Source: an uncultured Oscillospiraceae bacterium
Lineage (GTDB): Bacteria; Bacillota; Clostridia; Oscillospirales; Acutalibacteraceae
Assembly: GCA_900541565.1 (NCBI GenBank)
Contig: UQKB01000023.1
Coordinates: 1 to 21,205, forward strand
Direction of reading: 5' to 3'
Length of the DNA stretch: 21,205 bases
The notes below the pieces were generated by a model that made no database searches, was not told the origin of the DNA, and saw only the letters and a list, made by a program, of their open reading frames with translations. Positions 7,947 through 14,834 of this stretch are shown here, one piece after another. Made by a program: the position numbers and the translations under genes. Within the stretch, counting starts at the first letter, position 1; every line of letters begins with the position of its first letter.

Positions 7947-7962
7947 GTTAGCTAAAACTAAC
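7947..7962 (-). promoter_or_regulatory. DtxR-type iron operator candidate, feo promoter, site 1
   Basis: GTTAG-CTAAAA-CTAAC has 5-bp arms and a 6-bp spacer, identical in arm sequence and geometry to the dyad before feoB. It lies between the promoter and the first feo start codon, about 45-60 nt downstream of the predicted transcription start. Confidence 0.65.
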
Positions 7963-7979
7963 TTATGTCGCTGAAAATA

Positions 7980-8001
7980 GAGGTAAGCATACACTAACCT
8001 C
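7980..8001 (-). promoter_or_regulatory. DtxR-type iron operator candidate, feo promoter, site 2
   Basis: GAGGTAAG-CATACA-CTAACCTC is an imperfect dyad with 8-bp arms and one mismatch. Its inner GTAAG-N6-CTAAC follows the same pattern as the two perfect sites. It sits just downstream of the predicted transcription start (about 8006), a position where a bound repressor would block transcription. Confidence 0.6.
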
Positions 8002-8012
8002 TTCACATTTAT

Positions 8013-8041
8013 AGTTTACTGCCGGTGCAACAGATTGTCAA
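8013..8041 (-). promoter_or_regulatory. Promoter of the feo operon
   Basis: Minus-strand TTGACA (8041-8036), a 17-nt spacer and TAAACT (8018-8013). Transcription would begin near 8006 and run into the two operator-like dyads and the first FeoA-like gene. Confidence 0.65.
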
Positions 8042-8223
8042 CTCACCCAAGAAAAAATTGTATATTTTCGGCATATTTACAAAAATTTCAATTATCTGGA
8101 ATTGCTGGCTTGCATGTTTTGTATAAGAATAAAAGAGCCCCCGCGCAGACGCGCCTGTATATCGACCTGTTTAAATGCCGGCGCGCAATGATTGGATGTT
8201 TGAGATAAAAATTCTGTAACCAA

Positions 8224-8252
8224 TTGAAAGCGCACGTTTTTTGTTGTATTAT
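8224..8252 (+). promoter_or_regulatory. Promoter of the 8283-9780 (possibly 10510) operon
   Basis: TTGAAA (8224-8229), a 17-nt spacer and TATTAT (8247-8252), about 30 nt before the start codon at 8283. The stretch 8042-8223 between the two divergent promoters shows no gene. Confidence 0.7.
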
Positions 8253-8282
8253 ATAAAAGAACAGTATTTGGGGTGATAGCAT

Positions 8283-8975
8283 ATGGCGACAAAAAAACGC
8301 ACTGCTTCTTGCGCCGCCGAAGAGAAAAACAAAACGCCGCCCACCGCGGCGCCGGTTACGCCCAAACAGCCTGAAAAAGGAACCTGTGGGTACAGCGAAC
8401 GGTATGGGGGCGGGTACAGCACGTCTGCCAATATAACGCCGGAGATCCGGGACGCCGCAAACAACATGGGCAGCGGGCTGAAAAGCCTGGCCGAGGAAAT
8501 GGGGCTTACCATCACCCAGAAAAAGGGGTATTTTAATTTTGGCGCAGGCATACAGGTACACGGAAGCGATTATATTATGAATATACCCTCCGCTTTTATA
8601 TATAAAACGGATTTTTTCAGCAGAGAGCTGATTGCGTATTCCAAGGACTGTCAGGAGGATTACAGGCAGTCGCCCGTGATTATTGAGCTTGAGCGTGTAA
8701 AACTGCAGCAGGCGCTCACCGTGCAGGAGCTTTCCGCACGCCAGCAGGCCGGGGCGCAGATTACCGGGCGAACGTTTAAAGCGCTTACCGTAAACGGCGT
8801 ATGCGTCACCATGACAACGGAGCAACAGGAAAACTTTCCTTTAATCAACCGCCTTGCCATTTTAAAACCGGGCGGACGGGAACTTTTTAATTTAATCATT
8901 ACCTTTAACGGCGCGATTGAAAATACAGACGAGGTAACAAAGCGGATTTATTTCAGCTTTTACATCACAGGCTGA
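8283..8975 (+). CDS. Unrecognised 230-aa protein
   Basis: I do not recognise this protein. The ATG at 8283 follows GGGGTGAT, and the gene has a good promoter. Residues 1-40 are Lys/Ala/Pro rich (MATKKRTASCAAEEKNKTPP) and probably disordered. The remainder looks like one globular domain: a predicted helix (NNMGSGLKSLAEEMGLTI), beta segments (KGYFNFGAGIQVHGSDYIM, SAFIYKTDFF), a central helix (VIIELERVKLQQALTVQEL) and a C-terminal beta part ending KRIYFSFYITG. There is no signal peptide or membrane span, so it is probably cytoplasmic. It is the first gene of a run with a PAP2 phosphatase (36 bp downstream) and a 78-aa unknown, which might place it in envelope metabolism, but that is only context. 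The antisense frames over it lack ribosome-binding sites and a promoter. Confidence 0.75.
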   Translation: MATKKRTASCAAEEKNKTPPTAAPVTPKQPEKGTCGYSERYGGGYSTSANITPEIRDAANNMGSGLKSLAEEMGLTITQKKGYFNFGAGIQVHGSDYIMNIPSAFIYKTDFFSRELIAYSKDCQEDYRQSPVIIELERVKLQQALTVQELSARQQAGAQITGRTFKALTVNGVCVTMTTEQQENFPLINRLAILKPGGRELFNLIITFNGAIENTDEVTKRIYFSFYITG

Positions 8976-9011
8976 ACCCGCGCCGGAAAATGAGATATAT
9001 GGAGTGTATGC

Positions 9012-9557
9012 ATGGAACTGCAAATACTGGATTTTATACAGACGACGTTTGCAAACCCGTTTTTTGACTGGCTGATGCCTTTTTTAAGTGCAATAGGGGA
9101 AGGCGGCCTGGTGTGGATTGGCATAGCGCTTGTGATGCTTTGCTTTAAAAAATACAGACCCTACGGCATAATGGCGCTGATCGCCATGGCGTTTGGTTTT
9201 TTGGTGGGCGAGGTGTGTATAAAAAATATTGTATGCCGGGTGCGCCCGTGCTATGAAAACCCGGATGTAATGATGCTGGTTGCCAGGCCGGGTTCGTATT
9301 CTTTTCCCTCCGGGCATTCCTGCTCGTCGTTTGCGGCAGCGTGCATGGTTTTCCGCGCCAACCGGTATTGGGGCGGCGGCGCGCTGGTTTTGGCGGGGCT
9401 GATTGCCTTTTCGCGTATGTACGTGTATGTGCATTATCCCACCGACGTTTTGGCGGGGATTTTACTGGGGTTTTTCAGCGCGTGGCTGACCTGGTTTGTA
9501 TATAAGAAATGGATCCTGAAGGATAAAAAAGGGGGGAGCCGGATTGAAAAAATATGA
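9012..9557 (+). CDS. PAP2-family membrane phosphatase
   Basis: A 181-aa integral membrane phosphatase with the three catalytic motifs of the PAP2 superfamily. Motif 1 is KNIVCRVRP (residues 71-79), motif 2 is PSGH (99-102) and motif 3 is SRMYVYVHYPTD (134-145, with the Arg, His and Asp of the active site). Five to six hydrophobic spans are arranged as in undecaprenyl-pyrophosphate phosphatases of the BcrC/PgpB type. It probably dephosphorylates a lipid pyrophosphate or phosphatidate on the outer face of the membrane; the exact lipid cannot be read. The start ATG follows GGAG. It overlaps the next gene by 14 bp, so the two are translationally coupled. Confidence 0.9.
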   Translation: MELQILDFIQTTFANPFFDWLMPFLSAIGEGGLVWIGIALVMLCFKKYRPYGIMALIAMAFGFLVGEVCIKNIVCRVRPCYENPDVMMLVARPGSYSFPSGHSCSSFAAACMVFRANRYWGGGALVLAGLIAFSRMYVYVHYPTDVLAGILLGFFSAWLTWFVYKKWILKDKKGGSRIEKI

Positions 9558-9780
9558 GTTTTTGGGTTCGTGTACAGGGAAAAAATTTTGCATCCGCGGT
9601 ATTAATGTATATAAATATAAATGGATGATGGAGGGGGACTGCGTGATTGTGACAGACCCCAAAACAGGTAAGCCGCGCAGCTTTTCCGCTTATAAGATCC
9701 AGCTTGGCGAAAACGAGCTGAAATTTGTTGCCGGTACGCTTGGCGACGGCAGCACGGGGTTTTATGAATATCCGGAATAA
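9544..9780 (+). CDS. Unrecognised 78-aa protein
   Basis: The gene starts at TTG 9544, inside the end of the PAP2 gene, with GGGGGGAG just upstream. The protein (MKKYEFLGSCTGKKFC..., ending GSTGFYEYPE) alternates hydrophobic and polar residues and looks like a small all-beta fold. It has two Cys near the N-terminus and no signal peptide or membrane span. The 14-bp overlap with the phosphatase gene argues for coupled expression. I assign no function. Confidence 0.65.
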   Translation: MKKYEFLGSCTGKKFCIRGINVYKYKWMMEGDCVIVTDPKTGKPRSFSAYKIQLGENELKFVAGTLGDGSTGFYEYPE

Positions 9781-9832
9781 CGCGCCGGCGGGTTAAAAGG
9801 CCGGCGGGGAATAAATAACAGTTTGGAAAGGG

Positions 9833-10510
9833 TTGGGAGAGGTGTTTGATTTTTTAAAGACAGAGGGGCTTTTAAGCCTTGACAAAACCATTGCGGCGCT
9901 GCTTTTTGAGGGCACGCAATATCCGTGGGAGGTGCTTTGCGAGCTTTCTGCTTTTATTATAAAGCTGGGGGAGCAGCTGCCAAAGGACATATATGTACAG
10001 CTTGAAAAAGACGTTTGGGTGGCAAAAAGCGCAAAAATTGCAAAAAGCGCAAGTCTGGCAGGGCCGTTGGTTATCTGCGAGAATGCAGAAATCCGCCATT
10101 GTGCGTTTATCCGCGGCAACGCCATTGTGGGCGCGGGCGCCGTGGTGGGCAATTCCACAGAGATTAAGGGTTCCGTTTTGTTTGATAAGGTGCAGGCGCC
10201 GCATTATAATTATGTTGGGGATTCCATTTTGGGCTATAAGGCGCATTTGGGCGCAGGCTCAATTACTTCAAATTTAAAATCAGACAAAACGATTGTGTGT
10301 ATCAGTGTGGCGGGGGAAAAAGCCGACACCGGGCGCAAAAAGCTGGGCGCCATTGTGGGCGACCGCGTGGAGGTTGGGTGTAATTCTGTTTTAACCCCCG
10401 GTACAGTCATCGGCAGGGACAGCACGGTCTATCCGCTTTCAATGGTCAGGGGCTATATTCCCCCAAACAGCATCTATAAAGGCCAGGGCAAAATTGTTGA
10501 TAAAAAATGA
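9833..10510 (+). CDS. Left-handed beta-helix protein, GlmU C-domain-like
   Basis: A 225-aa protein with an alpha-helical N-terminus (about 1-55) and then hexapeptide repeats of a left-handed beta-helix (SAKIAKSASLAGPLVICENA, IRGNAIVGAGAVVGNSTEIKG and later turns). The stretch APHYNYVGDSILG...HLGAGSITSN matches the acetyltransferase half of GlmU, including the position of its catalytic His. The uridylyltransferase half is absent. Such stand-alone proteins are often annotated as UDP-GlcNAc pyrophosphorylase-like; acyl or nucleotide-sugar transfer is likely but the substrate is unknown. The start is uncertain: TTG 9833 and GTG 9842 are both possible, and no ATG lies nearby. The 52-bp gap before it holds a CGCCGGC/GCCGGCG hairpin (9783-9806) without a T-run, so read-through from the upstream genes is plausible. 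It is convergent with the cobalamin gene, 13 bp away. Confidence 0.85.
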   Translation: MGEVFDFLKTEGLLSLDKTIAALLFEGTQYPWEVLCELSAFIIKLGEQLPKDIYVQLEKDVWVAKSAKIAKSASLAGPLVICENAEIRHCAFIRGNAIVGAGAVVGNSTEIKGSVLFDKVQAPHYNYVGDSILGYKAHLGAGSITSNLKSDKTIVCISVAGEKADTGRKKLGAIVGDRVEVGCNSVLTPGTVIGRDSTVYPLSMVRGYIPPNSIYKGQGKIVDKK

Positions 10511-10523
10511 GCGAAAAGTCGAG

Positions 10524-11039
10524 CTAAAACTCTATGCCGCGTCTTGCCGCCGCCCCATGGTCGAAGGGGTGGCGGACTTTTTTGATGTGCGACGCATAGT
10601 CGCACATCGCGATACAGCGCGCCGGGACCGTGTGCCCGGTTAAAACAAGCTCCGCCTGCCCGTGGTAGCCGCGCAAAAAGGAAAACAGCGTTTCTTCTTC
10701 TAATATACCGCAGTCGCACAGGGAAAACACTTCGTCCAGAATAAGCATGTCGTAGCGGGTCTGTTGCTCCGGGCGCACGGCTCGCTCAAAAAAATCCCGG
10801 TAATACGCCTTTGCGGCGGCAAGCTCCTGCGGGCGCATTTCAAAGGTAAAGCGCACCTTTTGCGGGCAGGGGAAGAGCACAATATTTTCCACTGTGCGCA
10901 AAAGGCTGCGTTCGCTGCTTTGCTCCGGCTTTAAAAACTGCACAAGCAAAACGCGCATGCCGCTGCCCGCCGCGCGCACCGCCATACCCAGAGCGGCGGT
11001 TGTTTTGCCTTTTCCGTCCCCATAATATACATGTATCAT
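10524..11039 (-). CDS. cobO: Corrinoid (cob(I)yrinic acid a,c-diamide) adenosyltransferase
   Basis: A 171-aa cytoplasmic enzyme of the CobA/CobO/BtuR family that transfers the adenosyl group of ATP to Co(I) corrinoids to make adenosylcobalamin. The P-loop GDGKGKTT (residues 7-14) is at the extreme N-terminus as usual. It is followed by MRVLLVQFLK, the Walker-B-like DMLILDEVFSL, ELVLTGH and the C-terminal DHGAAARRGIEF. Length is normal or slightly short for the family. The ATG at 11039 is preceded by AAAGGGA. The gene has its own promoter at 11078-11106 and no cobalamin riboswitch in front of it. It stands alone, so it probably salvages or activates corrinoid rather than belonging to a full synthesis operon here. 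Confidence 0.93.
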   Translation of the reverse strand: MIHVYYGDGKGKTTAALGMAVRAAGSGMRVLLVQFLKPEQSSERSLLRTVENIVLFPCPQKVRFTFEMRPQELAAAKAYYRDFFERAVRPEQQTRYDMLILDEVFSLCDCGILEEETLFSFLRGYHGQAELVLTGHTVPARCIAMCDYASHIKKVRHPFDHGAAARRGIEF

Positions 11040-11077
11040 ACAAGCCGTTCCCTTTCGTTTTTATGGTATGTATATTC

Positions 11078-11106
11078 AGTATAGCAAAGCGCAGGGGCTA
11101 TGGCAA
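11078..11106 (-). promoter_or_regulatory. Promoter of the corrinoid adenosyltransferase gene
   Basis: Minus-strand TTGCCA (11106-11101), a 17-nt spacer and TATACT (11083-11078), about 40 nt before the ATG at 11039. Confidence 0.65.
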
Positions 11107-11209
11107 ACGCACATGCGGGCGGGGCGCGCACAGAAAGCGTGGAAAAATACAGCGGAAAACCGCAGAGAAGCCCAAAAACCCGGCGTTTTGCAGAAGAGGG
11201 AGCAATACT

Positions 11210-11302
11210 ATGGCGCGCCGAAAAAACAAAAACAAACAGGCGCACACTGTTTGTACGCATTGTAGCGATTGTGTGCGCCGCTTTGACTGTGGGCTTGTAT
11301 GA
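11210..11302 (+). CDS. Possible Cys-rich micro-protein (30 aa)
   Basis: ATG at 11210 follows GAGGGAGC at a suitable distance and opens a 30-codon frame. Residues 1-12 are strongly basic (MARRKNKNKQAH). The second half is CTHCSDCVRRFDC, a CxHCxxC...C cluster like a single metal-binding knuckle. It is too short for gene callers and convergent with the 68-aa gene, 7 bp away. No promoter is obvious. It could be spurious; the ribosome-binding site and the Cys spacing are the only support. Confidence 0.35.
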   Translation: MARRKNKNKQAHTVCTHCSDCVRRFDCGLV

Positions 11303-11309
11303 TCGGCGG

Positions 11310-11516
11310 TTATCGGTAGTATGGCTCGGTTGAGTGCGCGTCCATATATTCCTGCGCCAGCCGCCGCAGGTCTTCGCCGCTTTGAATTTGCGAGGCATGC
11401 TGGTTGACCGCCTCTTTTACGTCCTGCGGCAAAGAAAGGTAAAAGCTGCCTGCGTCTTCTTCGTATTTTGGCAGCAACGACAACAGCGGCGTTGCGCTGT
11501 CGGACCGATCGGGCAT
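11310..11516 (-). CDS. Unrecognised 68-aa protein
   Basis: The start is ATG 11516, preceded by GAGGTGATC 3 nt upstream. The longer frame to 11621 runs through this site. The protein is soluble and acidic (MPDRSDSATPLLSLLPKYEE, LPQDVKEAVNQHASQI, EDLRRLAQEYMDAHSTEPYYR). Two predicted amphipathic helices flank the LPQDVKEAV stretch, which resembles small clostridial hypothetical proteins of unknown role. I assign no function. Confidence 0.6.
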   Translation of the reverse strand: MPDRSDSATPLLSLLPKYEEDAGSFYLSLPQDVKEAVNQHASQIQSGEDLRRLAQEYMDAHSTEPYYR

Positions 11517-11628
11517 ATTGATCACCTCGTCCATAGTTTTTACAGCAGGCGTGCAGAATATAATCCGGTTTTTTAAAATCAAAAATTTTATGCCGGCGCA
11601 GGGCGGCAGATTCTTTTGCAAACATAAA

Positions 11629-11655
11629 GAAGGCGGGCTTTTAAAGCCCGCCTTC
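11629..11655. terminator. Long GC-rich hairpin, probable terminator
   Basis: GAAGGCGGGCTTT and AAAGCCCGCCTTC are a perfect 13-bp inverted repeat around one T. Neither side has a long T-run; the minus side reads TTTATGTTT. It separates the 68-aa gene from the gene-free region to its right. Confidence 0.5.
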
Positions 11656-11920
11656 CCGGTTTAGCCCGGTTTATCCTTTAAGATAAATTACAGGTTTGAA
11701 ATACAAAAGGAGGTTTGTACCCAAATTAAAAACCGTGTCATACAGTCATGACGTCAAAAAAATTTAAAGATCTTAAGTATTGTTTGTAATGACCATCTTC
11801 GACATATATATTATGTACATTTACGCCTTAAAAAACTTACAAAACACAACGTAAAAGCTACGTGCATGACGCGCAGAAAGGCAGGCACAGAGCCCGCGCT
11901 TTCTGTTTTGGCGGCCTTCT

Positions 11921-11979
11921 GCGGCGTTTTTGCTGCAAAAGCCTAACGGAGGTTTTGCAGCGCTGCAAAAAGCCGCCGC
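11921..11979. repeat. Long branched inverted repeat
   Basis: GCGGC-TTTTTGC-TGCAAAAGCCT on the left pairs with AGGTTTTGCA-GCAAAAAG-CCGC on the right. About 22 paired bases with small bulges enclose a 4-nt loop. No T-tract follows on either strand, so it is not a typical terminator. Confidence 0.55.
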
Positions 11980-12814
11980 GCAATGCGATATTGCTTTACC
12001 CTTCAGTTTGAGAGCGCAGCACTATGTAATCTTTACAACTGGAACACAGCTGTAAAGAGCTCAACGGCACAGCGGAGCGCAACTGTAAAGCAACAGTGCA
12101 ACAAAAAGCTTTGACCGGTATTACCCAGCTTCTTCAGCCAAGGCCTAAGCCCCGGGACAAAGGGTTTAAACAGCTTAAACCAACGTCCGGCGCTTTGCCT
12201 GTTTTGAAGAACCATGCCTCTGCCCGCCTGCCCGCAATGGAGCATGCGCGCTTAAAGCATGCAGGCTAACCTTTCGTCTTTCCAGTTTAATTTGTGAACC
12301 GCGCTGCCGACATCCAGCAGGCTTGCCTGTGTGATGTAAACAGGGGTTCAATTAGAAAGTAATTTAATAAGGACAAATACAGGGCGTACGTCCCTGTACT
12401 CTGCATGTTTTTGCCAAAGCGTCCTCAGGCTGTGACAAAAATTCACCCATAAAGGATAAAAAGCAGAGAACCGTGGCATTGCATGCCGGCGCCGGTATGC
12501 AAAAACAGGAACTTCCCACCTTTCCCATTTTACATGCCTGCTATGCAAGTGGGAATTTACATAACACGCCGTGCAGTATACAAAAGCACGGTGCTTTATA
12601 AATCATGCAAGGGGCCATGGATCCCTTACAGATTTACCAATCATAAAGCGGGTATTACCCGCACAGCGGCCCGGCGCACCAGTGCGCCGGCAAAAAAGCG
12701 CAATGTGGAGGAACAAACAGGCTTGCGCCCTTTTATAAAAAAACGGATGGATCTAATCTATAATAAAAGGTGGTGTGCAAGGGGCGGCCCGCCCAAGAGC
12801 GGAGGAGGGCTGCC

Positions 12815-12847
12815 GGCTTAAGCGCCGCGCTTTGCAGCGCTTAAGCC
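12815..12847. repeat. Perfect 11-bp inverted repeat
   Basis: GGCTTAAGCGC (12815-12825) and GCGCTTAAGCC (12837-12847) flank an 11-nt loop. It has no T-tail and marks the right edge of the GC-rich part of the gene-free region. Confidence 0.6.
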
Positions 12848-12967
12848 GCGCCTGCTACAGGGAAAAACAATGAGGGAATTTGCATTTTTGTAAAAAATAC
12901 GGAATCAATTATAAAAAGATAAATTTAAACTATACAATTGTGAAAATTTAAGCTATGGAAAGCTATG

Positions 12968-13020
12968 AAAAAAAGATTAAATAAAATTTTAAGAAAAAAA
13001 AGATTAAATAAAATTTTGAG
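12968..13020. repeat. 27-bp tandem duplication, AT-rich
   Basis: GATTAAATAAAATTTT occurs twice with a 27-bp period, each copy preceded by a run of A. A plus-strand frame reads it as KKRLNKILR twice, but that frame continues antisense to an HTH-like reading frame and is not convincing as a gene. Confidence 0.6.
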
Positions 13021-13058
13021 AAGTAAAAACAGTAAGGGGGAAAAGCAGCGCTTTGCTG

Positions 13059-13319
13059 TCACGGCTTGCAAACCGAACTGTCAGATTCTTCAGCAATTTT
13101 TGGATATACCCGGTACCGATAATACGCAAGACGATCCTTTGGAACAGGATCCTTGTCCTTCCCCAGAAAGTAATCGGCCGTTACTCCGTATAAAAGAGTT
13201 AAATACACTACGGTTATGCAACCGAGCTCTCGCTGGTATTCTTCTAGTTTTTCATAGGTTTTCACCGGAATGCGCAAATAACGTGCAACTTCCTCCTTGC
13301 TAAATTTACATTTAACTAT
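13059..13319 (-). pseudogene. XRE-type HTH protein fragment
   Basis: The minus frame reads KFSKEEVARYLRIPVKTYEK, then YLTLLYGVTADYFLGKDKD. These are the start and end of a Cro/C1 HTH domain, whose usual ending is YGVSxDYLLG. Between them about six residues seem to be missing compared with the family. The frame opens right after a TAG at 13320-13322 without an ATG; only a TTG at 13277 is available, 13 nt from AAGGAGG and already inside the HTH. It is therefore probably a decayed gene, although a short working protein cannot be excluded. It lies in the chromosomal flank, next to the integration site of the mobile element. Confidence 0.45.
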
Positions 13320-13321
13320 CT

Positions 13322-13353
13322 AATCCTCAAAAACCATTGATTTTTCAAGGCTT
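13322..13353. repeat. Left attachment site of the element (attL)
   Basis: It contains the 12-bp core TTTTCAAGGCTT (13342-13353), repeated at 20683-20694. The chromosomal arm AATCCTCAAAAACCATTGA (13322-13340) pairs with the right flank at 20686-20704, matching at 16 of 19 positions. It lies 75 bp from the integrase stop codon. Confidence 0.75.
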
Positions 13354-13384
13354 CACGCCTGTTTTTCATTCAAACCTTATCTGT

Positions 13385-13424
13385 TTGCCCTTGTTTTTGC
13401 CCTTACGAGCCGAAACAAGGGCAA
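13385..13424 (-). terminator. Integrase arm-type repeat (left) with overlapping hairpin
   Basis: Positions 13385-13410 match 20585-20610 at 24 of 26 bases in the same orientation; they contain TTGCCCTTGT and TTTGCCCTTA. Such repeats just inside both ends fit arm-type integrase sites. TTGCCCTTGTTT also pairs with AAACAAGGGCAA (13413-13424), forming a hairpin that could end the int transcript. Confidence 0.55.
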
Positions 13425-13428
13425 CTTT

Positions 13429-14727
13429 TTATTCCCCGCCGACCACCTTATCCAGCAGCCTTGCGGAAGTACGCTTCGCTTCCCTTGTAGAGTGAGCGTA
13501 GATGTTCATTGTGGTACTGACATCGGAGTGTCCGAGAAGTTCCTGCACATCTTTCGGCTTTGCGCCGCCGGAAAGCAGATTGCTTGTGTAGGTGTGACGG
13601 AGCGTGTGGAAATGGAAATCTTCAAGCCCTTTCACTTTCTTCTTTGCCGCCCTGCACATAATCCCTACCGTACTCGGCGCTTCATACGCTCCGTCTGCTC
13701 TCAGGCAGACAAAGGAGATTTCCTTGTAATCTTCCGGGACTTCCTCTGTCCTTTGCAGGCTGTAAACCTCATAATAGGTGCGCCCTTTTTCCTTTACTTC
13801 TTTGTAGTAGTTCAGGTGATAAAGTTCCCCGTAGCGGAAACGGTTTTTGCGTTGTTCTGTTCTTGCCGCCCGCAGGATTGCCGCCAGCGTGTCGCAGAAA
13901 TCAACGGTGCGGACTTTGCTCCGTTTTGTCGTTCCCACTTCGGTTGTGTGCCTTGTTCCGTTATAGCGCATACTGCGGCGTACTGTAAGATATTGTTCCT
14001 CAAGGTTAATATCCTGCCAAGTCAAGCCGCATACCTCCCCGATACGAAGCCCCGTATAGTAGGCTATCTGCACAGGCAGCAAAGCAGGATTATCCTTTGC
14101 CTTGAGAAATTCCTCCAGCTTTTGGAACTGTTCATGGGTGATAGTAGGAATACTGGAAGTATCTTCCTCACTGTCCGAGAAAATATCCGTTTCCTGCTTC
14201 CTGCCTCTCAGCTTCACATACTGCATAGGGTTAAAGGTAATCAGTTTTTTCGGGAATACCGCAAAGCGGAAGGAATTTTGCAACACCGCCGAGAACAGGA
14301 GCATATATCCTTTGCTCATGGGCTTTGAAGTTGTCCCGTCCGGGTTTGTCCCACCGTAGCTCAGAAAATCAATGAACGCCTGCAAATGGTCGGCGGTCAC
14401 GGTTTTCAGCTTGCGTTTGCCAATGGGATATTGCTTGATACGGTTGACCGTTCCCTGATAGGACATGACCGTCCCGTTGCTTAAGTTGCCGGGTTTCAGT
14501 TCTTCCTCTACCCACATATCCAGCATATCGCCTACCGTGATATTTTCTGCTTTCCCGACAAACTGCTTTTCCTCGTAGTCTGCTATCGCTTTGCGGAGCA
14601 TGGCTTCTGTCTCCGCCTTGCTCTCTGTGCCTGCAAACTCTTTCTGCACTTTTCTGCCGCTTTCATCTTCAATGTAAAAGCGTCCGTACCACTTTTTTCC
14701 TTTCTTTCTTACAGAACCTTTTGCCAT
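13429..14727 (-). CDS. int: Tyrosine recombinase / integrase
   Basis: A 432-aa site-specific recombinase. The ATG at 14727 has AAAGGAG upstream and gives MAKGSVRKKGKKWYGRFYIE, the usual start of the AP2-like arm-binding domain of this family; the frame extended to 14799 lacks this. A SAM-like core-binding domain follows (about 70-175). The catalytic domain shows TGLRIGEVCGLTW (first Arg), HTLRHTYTS (His374 and Arg377), LLGHSDVSTTMNIYAH (His400) and the nucleophile Tyr410, so it looks intact. It would integrate and excise the element between attL (75 bp away) and attR. The gene is transcribed toward the left end, behind the XRE gene with a 107-bp gap. Confidence 0.95.
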   Translation of the reverse strand: MAKGSVRKKGKKWYGRFYIEDESGRKVQKEFAGTESKAETEAMLRKAIADYEEKQFVGKAENITVGDMLDMWVEEELKPGNLSNGTVMSYQGTVNRIKQYPIGKRKLKTVTADHLQAFIDFLSYGGTNPDGTTSKPMSKGYMLLFSAVLQNSFRFAVFPKKLITFNPMQYVKLRGRKQETDIFSDSEEDTSSIPTITHEQFQKLEEFLKAKDNPALLPVQIAYYTGLRIGEVCGLTWQDINLEEQYLTVRRSMRYNGTRHTTEVGTTKRSKVRTVDFCDTLAAILRAARTEQRKNRFRYGELYHLNYYKEVKEKGRTYYEVYSLQRTEEVPEDYKEISFVCLRADGAYEAPSTVGIMCRAAKKKVKGLEDFHFHTLRHTYTSNLLSGGAKPKDVQELLGHSDVSTTMNIYAHSTREAKRTSARLLDKVVGGE

Positions 14728-14834
14728 AGATAAAAAACTCCTTTCTATCCGTGGCAATCGGGACTGTGACATATGGTGTGCGTAAAGTAATTGTGTCACT
14801 TCCGCCAGTGAAAGTCAACTGGCGTCTTTACTTG

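Larger units (their letters stand above)
11656..13058. other. Gene-free, palindrome-dense 1.4-kb region
   Basis: No open frame here has a ribosome-binding site plus protein-like composition. The stretch is full of inverted repeats: a branched hairpin at 11921-11979, TACAGGG/CCCTGTA (12379-12399), a near-perfect 24-bp palindrome (12479-12502), AAGGG/CCCTT around CCATGG (12609-12627), GCGGGT/ACCCGC (12647-12661), CCGGCGCAC/GTGCGCCGG (12671-12690) and GGCTTAAGCGC/GCGCTTAAGCC (12815-12847). It could be a large structured RNA, eroded DNA or a cluster of small repeats. From about 12870 it becomes very AT-rich. Confidence 0.5.

Noticed and set aside
8088..8825. Antisense frame of 245 aa over the 230-aa gene
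   Set aside because: It reads through the promoter and start region of the plus-strand gene and has no ribosome-binding site or recognisable motif.
11040..11110. Cobalamin riboswitch before the adenosyltransferase gene
   Set aside because: The leader is only about 35 nt after a clear promoter and lacks the GCCACTG box.
12340..12356. GGTTCAATTA as a tRNA T-loop
   Set aside because: The flanking bases cannot form a 5-bp T-stem, and there is no acceptor stem or anticodon arm.
12033..12821. Several 60-110 aa frames in the gene-free region
   Set aside because: Composition is not protein-like, starts lack ribosome-binding sites and the frames cross strong palindromes.
12965..13303. Plus-strand 112-aa frame with KKRLNKILR repeated
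   Set aside because: It arises from a 27-bp AT-rich tandem repeat and then runs antisense to an HTH-like frame; it has no ribosome-binding site.
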